Shown one piece after another: positions 44,401 to 52,853 of a stretch of 64,000 bases of DNA. Where the stretch lies: contig JACJYU010000001.1 of NCBI GenBank assembly GCA_020635915.1, positions 1,588,501-1,652,500 on the forward strand, written 5' to 3'. The notes under the pieces are model-generated. The model did not search any database and was not told where the DNA came from. It worked only from the letters and a program-made list of their open reading frames with translations. The stretch's first letter is position 1. Every line of letters starts with the position of its first letter. Both the position numbers and the translations under genes were made by a program. Source of the DNA: Flammeovirgaceae bacterium. GTDB lineage: Bacteria; Bacteroidota; Bacteroidia; Cytophagales; Cyclobacteriaceae.

Positions 44401-47341
44401 TATCCTGGACAACCGGCAGGAACAGGTCGTTTATCCCATCCCCATCCACATCACCCCAGGCGCCCCCTCCCCCGGTTTGGAAATAGGTTAAAGCTGGAAG
44501 GTTATCCATGGGGAGGAACAAATAGCTTGTCCTCGGGATGGCACTTGCCTCAGCTGTATAACCGGAATTGCCCGATGCATTTTTTGCCCTCACCCTATAG
44601 TAATAAGTTGTTCCGGGAACCAGTGTTGGGTCTATGTCCTTAAAAGCAACTTTGGGAAATGTAACATCGGCAATTTTTACAAACCCGGAGCCCGAGGTTT
44701 CAGATCGCTCGACCTCGAATCCGGCAGAAAAATTACCAGACTGCCAATTCAACAAAATAGTACCAGGCAGGAAAACCGTTGCTGTCAGGCTGGTTGGGTC
44801 TTCCGGTACGGGGTCATTGTCGTTCAGGGTATACACGGTTGTTTCCTCCCGGTAAGGGTACGCGGGATGGGTGAACCAGGGAATGGTTATTTCCTTTGTG
44901 GTGGGGTTCCATGTTCCGTTTCCATTGGCAAGGTATTCGTTGAGGGAACCCATGGATATGGTGCCACAGTTTTCTTCCAGGCCAACCTGCCATGGTTCAG
45001 ATGGCTGTGGGGACAAGCCCACTGAAGCACCAAGGGAAATATCGGGAATATTATAAAATCCGTTTGAGCCATTTACCGGTTGGTTCAACTTGGTCTGTAC
45101 CCCAACCCCACTTTGGTCGAGGGTAGTGGCCGTCCAACTCCTATTGAGGGGCACGTCCGAGGTGGCGCTGCAATCCTGGGTTGTGGTCACTGTTATTTCA
45201 TTGCTTGGCGCGGATTTTCCCCCCGCCCCAGCGGCCCTCACCCTAAACTTATAGGTTGTATTAGGCGTAAGCGTTGCTCCCTGGGCATCGCGGAAAGCCA
45301 GGGCAACAGCCTGGTTCCTTGTATAGGAGGCCGGCCGGGTGGTGGTGGCCACCGAATCAAACTGTGTACTGACCCCTATGGCCATTTCAATAACAAAATT
45401 ATCTTCGTTGGTCGAATTGTCGGTAAAAATCAGCCCAACACTGTTTCGATCAAAATAAAAAGCACTTAAGGCGGATGGCGCCACTGGGGGAATGATGGGC
45501 GTATTGCTCCTGTACATTACACTTTGGTCCTGGGATATATAAGCATAGTTGGCCGCTGACACCAGGGCAAACCGGTTCCACTTATTGGTTGACCCAGGTG
45601 ACCCTGTATTTACCCAATTGTCACCACCATCGGTGGATATAAACACGCTTGAGTTTAAAATAAAAAGTGTATTGTCGCTAATGACCTTAAGCCGGCCATA
45701 AGAAGAGGTTGTGGATTTCGTTGCCCAGGTTTGGCCCCCATCAATGGAGATATGCAATTTCGAGTTATTGGTAAAGACATAGAGTTTTCCGTTGAAAAAT
45801 TCAATGTCTTCGATATTATTGGACACTGGAAGGGAGACGACCTGGGTTGCCGATCCGGTGCCCGGGTCAATTTTGTAAATGGCGTTCTTATTTGTGGAAC
45901 AGTATTCATAAATCCGCACAAACAGGTTCCCACTATTGGAAATAATGAAATCATCCCGCTCAGGTATATAGCTACAATCGGGTGATGGCATACCAGTAAC
46001 ATCCGTCCCAGCCCAATTCACCCCGCTGTCATTGGACTTTAGCACCCGCCATTTCCGGCCCGACCCATCATCATAGGTATCCATGGAGTACATAGTTGCC
46101 CCATCATTGGATGCCAGGAAATTAAAGTAATAGCTTCCTGCATTTTGCTCCGTCCAATTCGATCCATTATCGATGGATTTAATGATCCCGGAGCCATGTC
46201 CATAAAGTGTTGTGCCAAATTTATAAAATCCAGCAATTTGCCGATCGGTTTCCCCACTTCCTAAAAAGTCCCAGGTGGCACCATCATCAATGGAGATATA
46301 AAACCCATTTGGATAGCCTACTGTATAAAGCAACCGGCCATTGTCGGAAATTTCCATATCACTGCCAAAAGTTGTGATTATCCCATTGTTGGTCAACGGT
46401 ACCCAACTGGCACCACTATCCACGGTTTTATAAAGGAGCTTGCTGTCAATGCCTATATAAAAAACAGAAGAGGATTCAAAATAGGGGCCCCGTAGCGATC
46501 CCCCATTGCTGGTCAATGGGCTTGCAAACGAAACCCAGTTTGTCCCCCCATTGGTCGTTTTCCAAATGGAACTTCCATTGAACAGATAAATATTGCCGGA
46601 AGGATCTTTTTCGATATACGATTCATACCCAAAACAACAATCGGTTATGTCGTTTTTAACCGAACTCCATGAATCCCCATTGTTGGTTGATTTAAATGGG
46701 CCCGAGCCTGAGGTGGCATAAATACTTGATCCGTTTGATACCAGGGAAAAAATATTGGTGTCCGTCAGCCCCTCACCAGAATCCAACTGGTCCACGTTCA
46801 ACCCGTTGTTGGTGGAACGAAAAATCCCATTGCCTGATGTCGCTATGTAGAGGTACCCGGAGGCATTGGTTTCAAAATCCCGTGGGTCGCCCGAAAAGTT
46901 ATTCACCTGTGTCCAACTGACCCCGTCATTGGAAGAACGATATATTGCCCCATTTCCAACTATAAAAACATAACTGGTGGTTTTGCGAACAAACCTTCCT
47001 TGAATAAAACCAGAATTGGCCGTTAATGTCCATGTGGCTCCATTATCGGTCGATGTAAACAATTGGGAATATCCTACCAGATACAATTTCCCGGTCAACG
47101 CATCCCTGTGGATATCCTCCAGGTATAAATTGGTCAAGCCGGAGTTGGATGCCGTCCAGTTCAACCCGCCATCCGTGCTTTTCATTACACCTTGCCCATA
47201 AACAATGGCCAACAAATTCCCGCCCGCACTTACTATTTTAGTAGGCGTACCAATGTAGGGGCCATTCAATGCCGTGTAATTCTGCGCCCACAGCATGGAT
47301 GGCACAGAGATCAAAAATAGAATGAGGTATTTCTTAACCAT
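41489..47341 (-). CDS. Giant T9SS-secreted mosaic protein (propeller, Fn3, FG-GAP, ASPIC/UnbV, sorting domain)
   Basis: From the ATG at 47341 the protein has 1950 residues with a signal peptide (FLISVPSMLWA). In order it shows BNR/asp-box propeller repeats (about 20-610; STDGGLNW, STDNGATW, SIDGGQTW), an Fn3-like domain (617-710), an unassigned region, a second Fn3 (840-930), FG-GAP/VCBS calcium repeats (944-1310; DVDGDGINDLF, DYDNDGDMDIF), an ASPIC/UnbV domain (1330-1412), an Ig-like segment (1415-1520), an unassigned region, and a T9SS type A sorting domain from 1857 (AYPNPSSGVVTIPF). It should be exported through the outer membrane and fixed to the surface. Confidence 0.9.
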   Translation of the reverse strand: MVKKYLILFLISVPSMLWAQNYTALNGPYIGTPTKIVSAGGNLLAIVYGQGVMKSTDGGLNWTASNSGLTNLYLEDIHRDALTGKLYLVGYSQLFTSTDNGATWTLTANSGFIQGRFVRKTTSYVFIVGNGAIYRSSNDGVSWTQVNNFSGDPRDFETNASGYLYIATSGNGIFRSTNNGLNVDQLDSGEGLTDTNIFSLVSNGSSIYATSGSGPFKSTNNGDSWSSVKNDITDCCFGYESYIEKDPSGNIYLFNGSSIWKTTNGGTNWVSFASPLTSNGGSLRGPYFESSSVFYIGIDSKLLYKTVDSGASWVPLTNNGIITTFGSDMEISDNGRLLYTVGYPNGFYISIDDGATWDFLGSGETDRQIAGFYKFGTTLYGHGSGIIKSIDNGSNWTEQNAGSYYFNFLASNDGATMYSMDTYDDGSGRKWRVLKSNDSGVNWAGTDVTGMPSPDCSYIPERDDFIISNSGNLFVRIYEYCSTNKNAIYKIDPGTGSATQVVSLPVSNNIEDIEFFNGKLYVFTNNSKLHISIDGGQTWATKSTTSSYGRLKVISDNTLFILNSSVFISTDGGDNWVNTGSPGSTNKWNRFALVSAANYAYISQDQSVMYRSNTPIIPPVAPSALSAFYFDRNSVGLIFTDNSTNEDNFVIEMAIGVSTQFDSVATTTRPASYTRNQAVALAFRDAQGATLTPNTTYKFRVRAAGAGGKSAPSNEITVTTTQDCSATSDVPLNRSWTATTLDQSGVGVQTKLNQPVNGSNGFYNIPDISLGASVGLSPQPSEPWQVGLEENCGTISMGSLNEYLANGNGTWNPTTKEITIPWFTHPAYPYREETTVYTLNDNDPVPEDPTSLTATVFLPGTILLNWQSGNFSAGFEVERSETSGSGFVKIADVTFPKVAFKDIDPTLVPGTTYYYRVRAKNASGNSGYTAEASAIPRTSYLFLPMDNLPALTYFQTGGGGAWGDVDGDGINDLFLPVVQDSLNNETPPVIFKGDGTGQFTKLSIPELADELTVTRSVNIIDINNDGLNDLFLTRSNANDLLLTKNADGTYTKKLFTEYSQGPLPGGNWVDYDNDGYIDLLANTSSGGGNASDKYLFHNNGDGSFTRITEGELVTDFGDTRDTEWADYDNDGDQDVIVLNVGTVPGVQSNSRLYQNNGDGTFTRVLGSVFETILNAERTASWGDYDNDGDMDIFIGSQSASPNPQFINRLFTNNGDGTFTEAVGSVVEEGLLGTFGSAWADVDNDGDLDLFAMGRNNVLYYNNGDGTFTKYATPELFNAPFPSLQKLYGPALEDVDGDGFLDFHNGGFSNPEIPNIIYRNTTPATNARKWVKINLKGVASNRMAFGARVYVTTGSKTQIRELQSHSAHATQNSPTLHFGLGSASVINEIRVVWPSGAEDTWNNVAPNQTLNYEEGGSLDKDPPVISFTEVKSFEMGSQQNVYTIGVTDAESGPVSAKMHYKKIRSAQGFVDTGDIPIASGQASFTVLEDWLDDMGMEYYFTAVDGLGNEGRLPATGSFYAYLKLTGSNIPALPNLSFGGEIGNYRIFSIPYTLQNNSISTLFNSVGGQDKSKWRLLSYQASPEAWIDFPSSIEIGKGYFINILDPVEISLGEATAPSYNRSNPYMMSLAQGFNLIGNPYTFSVKWADVMAANPTAQVEDPLFFNGSYSTLTQLDVFQGAFVFANEAVTLTIPVLNSSGGRVGKKPWGSRLGEPDWEVPLTLVQGPIKNELGAIGMHRDAVNGKDKYDRVTAPRMFDYLEINFPHPEYLGGKDFSKEMVATAEEHIWEFNVSSNLKGEATLSWDNLSFGESTKELYLLDIARQHLVNMREVNAYSFSPQASGKFTIYYGEDASKIKPTAIMLGHAYPNPSSGVVTIPFTLPQKEAQYGVRMEVYDNMGRKVSTLIDKTLTPDFYNIQWDANNSVKNGLYTYRLIVTGKAGLDVQTGKIVLKK

Positions 47342-47363
47342 AGGGATCAATTGGTTATTGCTA

Positions 47364-48119
47364 TTAATTTTTTGTGGTAGAAGGCAAAGGAGGATCAAGG
47401 ATACCATCGTTGGTGCCGGGCCCTTCCCCTCCGCCACTTCCTCCCGCAAATGCCGCGGCCGCCCCTCCAATGGCTGCCACAGGTAGGATTTTGAGCAGCA
47501 AGGGCACTTTGTTTTTAACGGTGAACGGAGTGGTCCACACCACTTCGTTCACGTTGCGGGTATCCGAAATTTTCAACTTGTAGTCACTGCCTGTTTTGGC
47601 TTTGGCGGGTATATCCAGCATATAGCTACCAGAGTTGGGTAAATCCGTAACACCACTCACCCTCAAATCCCCCTTATAAAGCTCAACATTTATCGGATTG
47701 ACCGCACCAGGCTTCCATTGCAAGGGATAGCTTTTGCCCCTCTTATAGGAGCCGGAAACCTTGAAGTTAGTCAATTTTACAAAGGGCACATATACCTTGC
47801 CCCGGATCTCAAGGGCCAATTTGCCTTTATAGCCCCCGTATTCATCACGTATGGCCCATTCTACTTTCCTTCCAACCCCGGGCTTTACTTCGGCACCTAT
47901 GTCCCCGGTTACTTTGGCCAGAGGGGAACTAAAGTTATCCACCGAAGAATAAAGGTTTAGGAGGTATTCATTGCCAGGGGTAGTGTCCTCAAGATCATAA
48001 TGGACAATGATCTTCTCGCCCGCCAGTTCTACTTTATTAATTAAGACCTTTTGGCAATAGGCCGGGGCAATAAAAAGCAAGACAAGGGCATACGTGATGG
48101 ATAAGCGCCTCATAGACAA
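47364..48119 (-). CDS. Exported protein with Kre9/Knh1-like domain and C-terminal membrane helix
   Basis: This 251-residue protein has a signal peptide (ITYALVLLFIAPAYC). Residues about 30-110 form a beta-rich region. Residues about 115-205 resemble the Ser/Thr-rich GPI-anchored (Kre9/Knh1, PF10342) domain: GSYKRGKSYPLQWKPG, then SGSYMLDIPAKAKTGSDYKLKI. A hydrophobic helix (VPLLLKILPVAAIGGAAAAF) and a Gly/Pro-rich tail end the protein. It is the first gene of the cassette, with 22 bases to the giant gene. No enzyme motif is seen; a binding or anchoring role is only inferred. Confidence 0.75.
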   Translation of the reverse strand: MSMRRLSITYALVLLFIAPAYCQKVLINKVELAGEKIIVHYDLEDTTPGNEYLLNLYSSVDNFSSPLAKVTGDIGAEVKPGVGRKVEWAIRDEYGGYKGKLALEIRGKVYVPFVKLTNFKVSGSYKRGKSYPLQWKPGAVNPINVELYKGDLRVSGVTDLPNSGSYMLDIPAKAKTGSDYKLKISDTRNVNEVVWTTPFTVKNKVPLLLKILPVAAIGGAAAAFAGGSGGGEGPGTNDGILDPPLPSTTKN

Positions 48120-48233
48120 AGGGGTTAGGACAAGGTTTTAGCCACTCTAAATTACAAGAATTTATGTAAACACCACCTTGTTTGCCCTTGAATCCCAAAA
48201 ATCGGGACTGGGTAAGCCTTTTTTAATCCAAAG

Positions 48234-50327
48234 TCACCCAATCCTGCCCCAATTCACGCTGGTTTTGCGCTGGGCCTCAATTTGGGCTTTTATGGGCTTG
48301 TTTTCGGGCTTTGCCAGGTGGGGGTCCGCTTTTAGCACGGCCACGGCCGCATCGCGGGCCTGCTGCAGCAACAGCCCGTCCTTGCCCAAATCCGCTATCA
48401 GCAAACCGAGCGCCCCGCTCTGCTGGGTGCCCATCAGGTCGCCCGGGCCACGCAGCTTCAGGTCGGTCTCGGCAATTTCAAACCCGTTGTTGGTCTTCAC
48501 CATCGTGGCCATGCGGGTTTTGGACTCGGCACTGAGCTTATGACCCGTAACCAAAATACAATACGACTGTTCGGCACCGCGCCCTACCCTTCCGCGCAAC
48601 TGGTGCAGTTGGGAAAGCCCAAACCTTTCCGCACTTTCAATGATCATCACCGAGGCATTGGGCACGTCCACGCCCACTTCGATCACGGTGGTGGCCACCA
48701 TTATTTTTGTATCCCCCTTTACAAACCTTCCCATCTCAAACTCCTTGGCCTCCGGCTTCATCTTGCCATGGAGGATGCTTACCGGCACTTCAGGAAAAGC
48801 ACGGGCCACGCTTTCATATCCATCCATCAAATGTTTCAAGTCCAGCTTCTCGGATTCTTCAATTAATGGATATACGATGTATACCTGGCGGCCTGCCGCT
48901 ATTTGCTGCTTTATAAACCCGTTGATCTGCAAACGGTGCGCATCGTACTGGTGGGTGGTCTTTATAGGCTTCCTCCCTTTCGGCAATTCGTCAATCACGG
49001 AGACCTCCAAATCACCGTAAAGCGTCATGGCCAGGGTCCGGGGAATGGGCGTGGCGGTCATCACCAGCACATGGGGGTATACATTTTTATTTTTCTGCCA
49101 CAGTTTGGATCGCTGCGCCACCCCAAAGCGATGTTGCTCATCAATGACGGCCAGGCCCAACCGGTTAAACTTCACCCCATCTTCAATAAGCGCATGCGTG
49201 CCAATCAATATTTTTAACTCGCCCGTTTCCAGCCGGTAGTGGAGTTCTGTTCTTGCCTTCTTTTTTGTCGATCCGGTTAATAAAGATATTGATAACCCCA
49301 TCAGGTCGGCATACTTTTTCAAATTGGCATAATGCTGCTGCGCCAGTATCTCTGTGGGCGCCATCAATGCCACCTGTGCTTCGCTACCGATCACCAGCAA
49401 CATGCAAATAAAAGCCACAATGGTTTTTCCGCTGCCCACGTCCCCTTGCAACAACCGGTTCATCTGTTTGCCCGACTTCATGTCGGCATAAATCTCTTTG
49501 ATGACCCTTTTCTGTGCGCCCGTCAGCGGAAACGGCAAATGCTCTTCATAAAACCGGGTGAGCAGGGCAGTGTCGCTGAACACAATTCCCTTGTATTTTT
49601 CCTGGCGCACCAGTTTCATTTTGATGAGCTGCAATTGCACGTAGAACAGTTCTTCAAATTTGAGCCGCTGTTGCGCTGCCGATAAAAGTTGATGGGATTT
49701 TGGGAAATGGATGTTGGCCAGCGCTTCTCCTTTGGATATCAGCCGCTTCTTGTTGCGCAGCCCTTCGGGGAGGGTTTCCCTTATTTGTCCTCCTGCCATG
49801 GCAAGCAGGTCGCGGTGGAGCCTTGTCATAAACCGGTTGTCGAGGTGCTTTGCCCTGAGCTTTTCCGTCAGGGGGTAAACAGGCTGCAAAAAGCCTTCTT
49901 CCGCTTTGGCATCGGTGATGGGCCCGATCTCGGGGTGTGCCATGGACAACGTCCTGCCATACCGGTTTGGCTTTCCAAATACGACATAGCCAATCCCGGG
50001 CTTTACCTTGTCCAGTATCCAGTTTATTCCCTGAAACCACACCAGTTCCAGTTCACCGGTGCCATCCTGAAAATAGGCCACCAGCCTTTTTTTCCTCCGC
50101 CCGCCTATCAGCTCAAAACGCAGGATTTTCCCTTTGACCTGCACATGCGGCATGGACTCGTTCACCTCGCTTATGGTGTGGAATTTTGTCCTGTCCTCAT
50201 AGCGGAATGGGTACTGCTGCAGCAGGTCGCCATAGGTAAACAGCTTTAGCTCCTTTTGCAATAGGGCGGCCCGTTGTGGCCCCACCCCTTTTAGGAATTC
50301 TATGGAAGTGTCAAAAAAATTTGCCAA
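48234..50327 (-). CDS. recG: ATP-dependent DNA helicase RecG
   Basis: This 697-residue helicase drives branch migration and fork regression in DNA repair. An N-terminal wedge domain (GVGPQRAALLQKEL at 15-28) is followed by the helicase motifs LLQGDVGSGKT, VIDEQHRFGV, MTATPIPRTLAMT and the C-terminal HQLRGRVGRG. The start is a TTG at 50327 (reads MANFFDTSIEFLKGVG, as in related RecG proteins). On the minus strand TAAATTTG at 50339-50332, four bases upstream, matches TAnnTTTG, but is too near unless the transcript is almost leaderless. Confidence 0.95.
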   Translation of the reverse strand: MANFFDTSIEFLKGVGPQRAALLQKELKLFTYGDLLQQYPFRYEDRTKFHTISEVNESMPHVQVKGKILRFELIGGRRKKRLVAYFQDGTGELELVWFQGINWILDKVKPGIGYVVFGKPNRYGRTLSMAHPEIGPITDAKAEEGFLQPVYPLTEKLRAKHLDNRFMTRLHRDLLAMAGGQIRETLPEGLRNKKRLISKGEALANIHFPKSHQLLSAAQQRLKFEELFYVQLQLIKMKLVRQEKYKGIVFSDTALLTRFYEEHLPFPLTGAQKRVIKEIYADMKSGKQMNRLLQGDVGSGKTIVAFICMLLVIGSEAQVALMAPTEILAQQHYANLKKYADLMGLSISLLTGSTKKKARTELHYRLETGELKILIGTHALIEDGVKFNRLGLAVIDEQHRFGVAQRSKLWQKNKNVYPHVLVMTATPIPRTLAMTLYGDLEVSVIDELPKGRKPIKTTHQYDAHRLQINGFIKQQIAAGRQVYIVYPLIEESEKLDLKHLMDGYESVARAFPEVPVSILHGKMKPEAKEFEMGRFVKGDTKIMVATTVIEVGVDVPNASVMIIESAERFGLSQLHQLRGRVGRGAEQSYCILVTGHKLSAESKTRMATMVKTNNGFEIAETDLKLRGPGDLMGTQQSGALGLLIADLGKDGLLLQQARDAAVAVLKADPHLAKPENKPIKAQIEAQRKTSVNWGRIG

Positions 50328-50372
50328 GCCCCAAATTTACGCAAAGCCGGCTGTAAGGAAACCAGGCCCTGA

Positions 50373-50957
50373 TTACTCCCTCCACTCCAGGGAGTTGATT
50401 ATCTCCATCATGTCCTTTTTTACGTACTCAATGGCCGGGCGCAGGGAATCATTTTGGACCTTGACATTGAAATACAGGGCCGCCCTGAAAAAATTCCTCG
50501 AGGAGTCCGTCATGGTAAACTGAAACTGGCTGGGCACTTCCCCGTCTATTTCCGCGATTACGGCCACCTTGCCGCTTTTTGTTTTGGTAATGCTTTCGTC
50601 TATGGCATACGCCTTGATCTGGTGCTTGGCGGTAAGCACGTAGGAGTCGTTCAAATATTCCTTCAGCAACTCCTGGCTGCCCCCCAGTTGTTTATAGGTA
50701 ACGTGGATGGTGGCCTTCAGTGCCGGGTAGGTTATTTCCACCCAATGCCTTTCCCTTACCCAGGAAGTATCTTTTTTCAGGAGCGCATGGGTGGAGTATT
50801 CAAAAAAATAGGGCAGCGAGTCGGGCGTGGCCTGGTACTCATGTGGGGGCAACACCAGCCGGTTGTACCCTTTGGGTTTAGGGGTATATTCCGTTTGGCA
50901 GGCGCCCAAAAAGGGGCCCAAAACAATGGCCAGCCATATGCACCGGGCCACCCTCAT
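50373..50957 (-). CDS. gldD: Gliding motility lipoprotein GldD
   Basis: This 194-residue lipoprotein has a signal ending in LGAC (Cys20) followed by the GldD hallmark PKPKGYNRLVLPPHEY. GldD is required for gliding and T9SS function in Flavobacterium and its relatives and lies in the cell envelope. Its ATG overlaps the gldE stop by four bases (50954-50957), so the two are translationally coupled. The 45 bases before recG hold no terminator. Confidence 0.94.
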   Translation of the reverse strand: MRVARCIWLAIVLGPFLGACQTEYTPKPKGYNRLVLPPHEYQATPDSLPYFFEYSTHALLKKDTSWVRERHWVEITYPALKATIHVTYKQLGGSQELLKEYLNDSYVLTAKHQIKAYAIDESITKTKSGKVAVIAEIDGEVPSQFQFTMTDSSRNFFRAALYFNVKVQNDSLRPAIEYVKKDMMEIINSLEWRE

Positions 50958-52300
50958 GGTTTTGCGGTTTGGTTGATCAATACCCTTACCCTTTTGATGC
51001 GCCTTTTGTCCACCGAAACGATGGTGAACACAAACCTGTCGTAGGTAATCTGGTCGGCCACCTTGGGCATGGCTGAGTTGATTTCCAAAATCAGCCCTCC
51101 CAGGGATTCGCTTTCGCCTTTTACCGGGTCAAAAATGTTGGACTCCACGTCAATGGCCTTGCAAAAGTCATGGAGGGAGGTTTTTCCTTCAAATACAAAT
51201 GTGTTTTCGTTGATTTTTACAAAGGATTGTTCTTCCTCGTCAAACTCATCGTTAATGTCCCCGATGATCTCTTCAATCAAATCCTCCAGGGTGATGAGCC
51301 CGGAAGTGCCCCCATATTCGTTTACCACCACGGCCATGTGCACCCGTTTGTTTTGGAAGTCCTTTAACAACGAATCCAGTTTCTTGGTTTCCGGGACAAA
51401 AAAGCCCGGCCGGATCAGCTTTTGCCATTTAAACGATTCGCCTTCGTCCAAAAAGGGGAGCAGGTCCTTGATATAAAGCAATCCTTCTATTTTGTCTATT
51501 GTTTCCTTATAGACCGGCACACGGGAAAAGCCGGAATCGTCCAACTGCTCCCGCAGTTTTTTATAGTCCAGGTCGTACTCCACAGCGGAAATGTCCATGC
51601 GCGACTGCATGACCTGTTTTACCGTAAGCGTGCCAAAGTTCACGATACCCTTCAATATGTCTTTTTCCTCCGCGGTGGTCTCATCGTTTTCCGTGGTGAT
51701 TTCCAGTGCCTGGTTCAGTTCTTCCACGGTGGTGCTATACCCCTTCTTTTTAAACCTTTTTTCCACCACGTTGCCCATTCTCAGCAACAGCCATGACACG
51801 GGCGCGCACAGGTGCTCCAGCACTTTCCATACGGGGCTCATCAGCCGGGAATAGAACAGGTTGCGCTGTGCGGCAAAAACCTTGGGTATGATCTCGCCAA
51901 AAAAAGTAATGGCAAAGGTGACGCTAAACGTCACTGCCCCCACAATTATTTCTGCCGGGCTGCGGGTGGCTGCCAACTCCCACATGAGGAAAGTGGACAA
52001 AGTGACAATGGCCACGTTCACAAAATTGTTCATGATCAGGATGGTGGCCAGCAGGCGCCTGGGGTTGCTGAGCAGGTAGACAATGTTTTTGTCGCGTGGG
52101 TCTTCCGACTCCCTGCAGCGGTCCAAGTCGTCCGCTTTCAGCGAAAAGAAGGCCACCTCGGATGCCGATACCACTGCCGAAAGAAAAAGCAAAATGGCAA
52201 TGGCCATAAAACCGAACAGCAGAAATGGGTCGGGCATTCCCGACAATGCGCCTGCCAGGATACTACTCGGAGGTTCGTCTAAAGAAGTGGTTATTTCCAA
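50954..52300 (-). CDS. gldE: Gliding motility-associated protein GldE (CNNM/CorC-type)
   Basis: This 448-residue membrane protein has a DUF21/CNNM transmembrane domain (about 25-200), a CBS pair (about 215-345; KQVMQSRMDISAVEYD, VNEYGGTSGLITLEDLIEEIIGDI) and a C-terminal CorC/HlyC domain. The family includes magnesium or cobalt efflux proteins; GldE supports GldD in gliding. The order mutY-ssb-gldE-gldD is typical of Bacteroidota. It starts 22 bases after ssb ends. Confidence 0.93.
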   Translation of the reverse strand: MEITTSLDEPPSSILAGALSGMPDPFLLFGFMAIAILLFLSAVVSASEVAFFSLKADDLDRCRESEDPRDKNIVYLLSNPRRLLATILIMNNFVNVAIVTLSTFLMWELAATRSPAEIIVGAVTFSVTFAITFFGEIIPKVFAAQRNLFYSRLMSPVWKVLEHLCAPVSWLLLRMGNVVEKRFKKKGYSTTVEELNQALEITTENDETTAEEKDILKGIVNFGTLTVKQVMQSRMDISAVEYDLDYKKLREQLDDSGFSRVPVYKETIDKIEGLLYIKDLLPFLDEGESFKWQKLIRPGFFVPETKKLDSLLKDFQNKRVHMAVVVNEYGGTSGLITLEDLIEEIIGDINDEFDEEEQSFVKINENTFVFEGKTSLHDFCKAIDVESNIFDPVKGESESLGGLILEINSAMPKVADQITYDRFVFTIVSVDKRRIKRVRVLINQTAKP

Positions 52301-52321
52301 AATCAGAAAATAGGTGCAACA

Positions 52322-52759
52322 TCAAAACGGCAAGTCATCGGATTGATCGGACGGGTTGTAGTCCGGGCTCCCCGTGGGGCCGCTATTGGCAGAAGATGGA
52401 GAGTAATCGGAAGTGCCGCCCCCAGAGGATTTAGGGCTCAGCATGACCATGTTATCGCCCACGATTTCCGTAGTGTAGCGGGTGACATTGTCTTTTTCCC
52501 AGGACCGTGTGCGCAACTTGCCTTCAATATATACCATGTCCCCTTTGTGAAGGTACTTGGCTGCCACATCGGCAAGGCCCCTCCACAACACGATGTTGTG
52601 CCACTCGGTGACTTCCTTGCGCTCCCCGGAAGTTTTGTCCTTATAGGTCTCGGTGGTGGCCATGCTAAAATTGGCCACGGTGGCCCCGCTTTCAAGATGG
52701 CGCACTTCAGGGTCCTTCCCAAGCCGCCCTACCAAAATCACTTTGTTCACTCCTAACAT
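52322..52759 (-). CDS. ssb: Single-stranded DNA-binding protein
   Basis: This 145-residue protein has an OB fold (VNKVILVGRLGKDPEVR at the start, TEWHNIVLWRGLADVAAKYL), a glycine/serine-rich linker from about 112, and the acidic tip DDLPF that recruits repair and replication partners. It binds single-stranded DNA as a tetramer. It lies 94 bases after mutY and 21 bases before gldE. Confidence 0.96.
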   Translation of the reverse strand: MLGVNKVILVGRLGKDPEVRHLESGATVANFSMATTETYKDKTSGERKEVTEWHNIVLWRGLADVAAKYLHKGDMVYIEGKLRTRSWEKDNVTRYTTEIVGDNMVMLSPKSSGGGTSDYSPSSANSGPTGSPDYNPSDQSDDLPF

Positions 52760-52853
52760 ACCTTTGTTAATTTTTGCCTTGCCCGGCCCAAAACCAGGTG
52801 CGTAACCCTATGCCAGGCACCGGCCGGACTGCAAAAATACCAAAATTCCCCGG

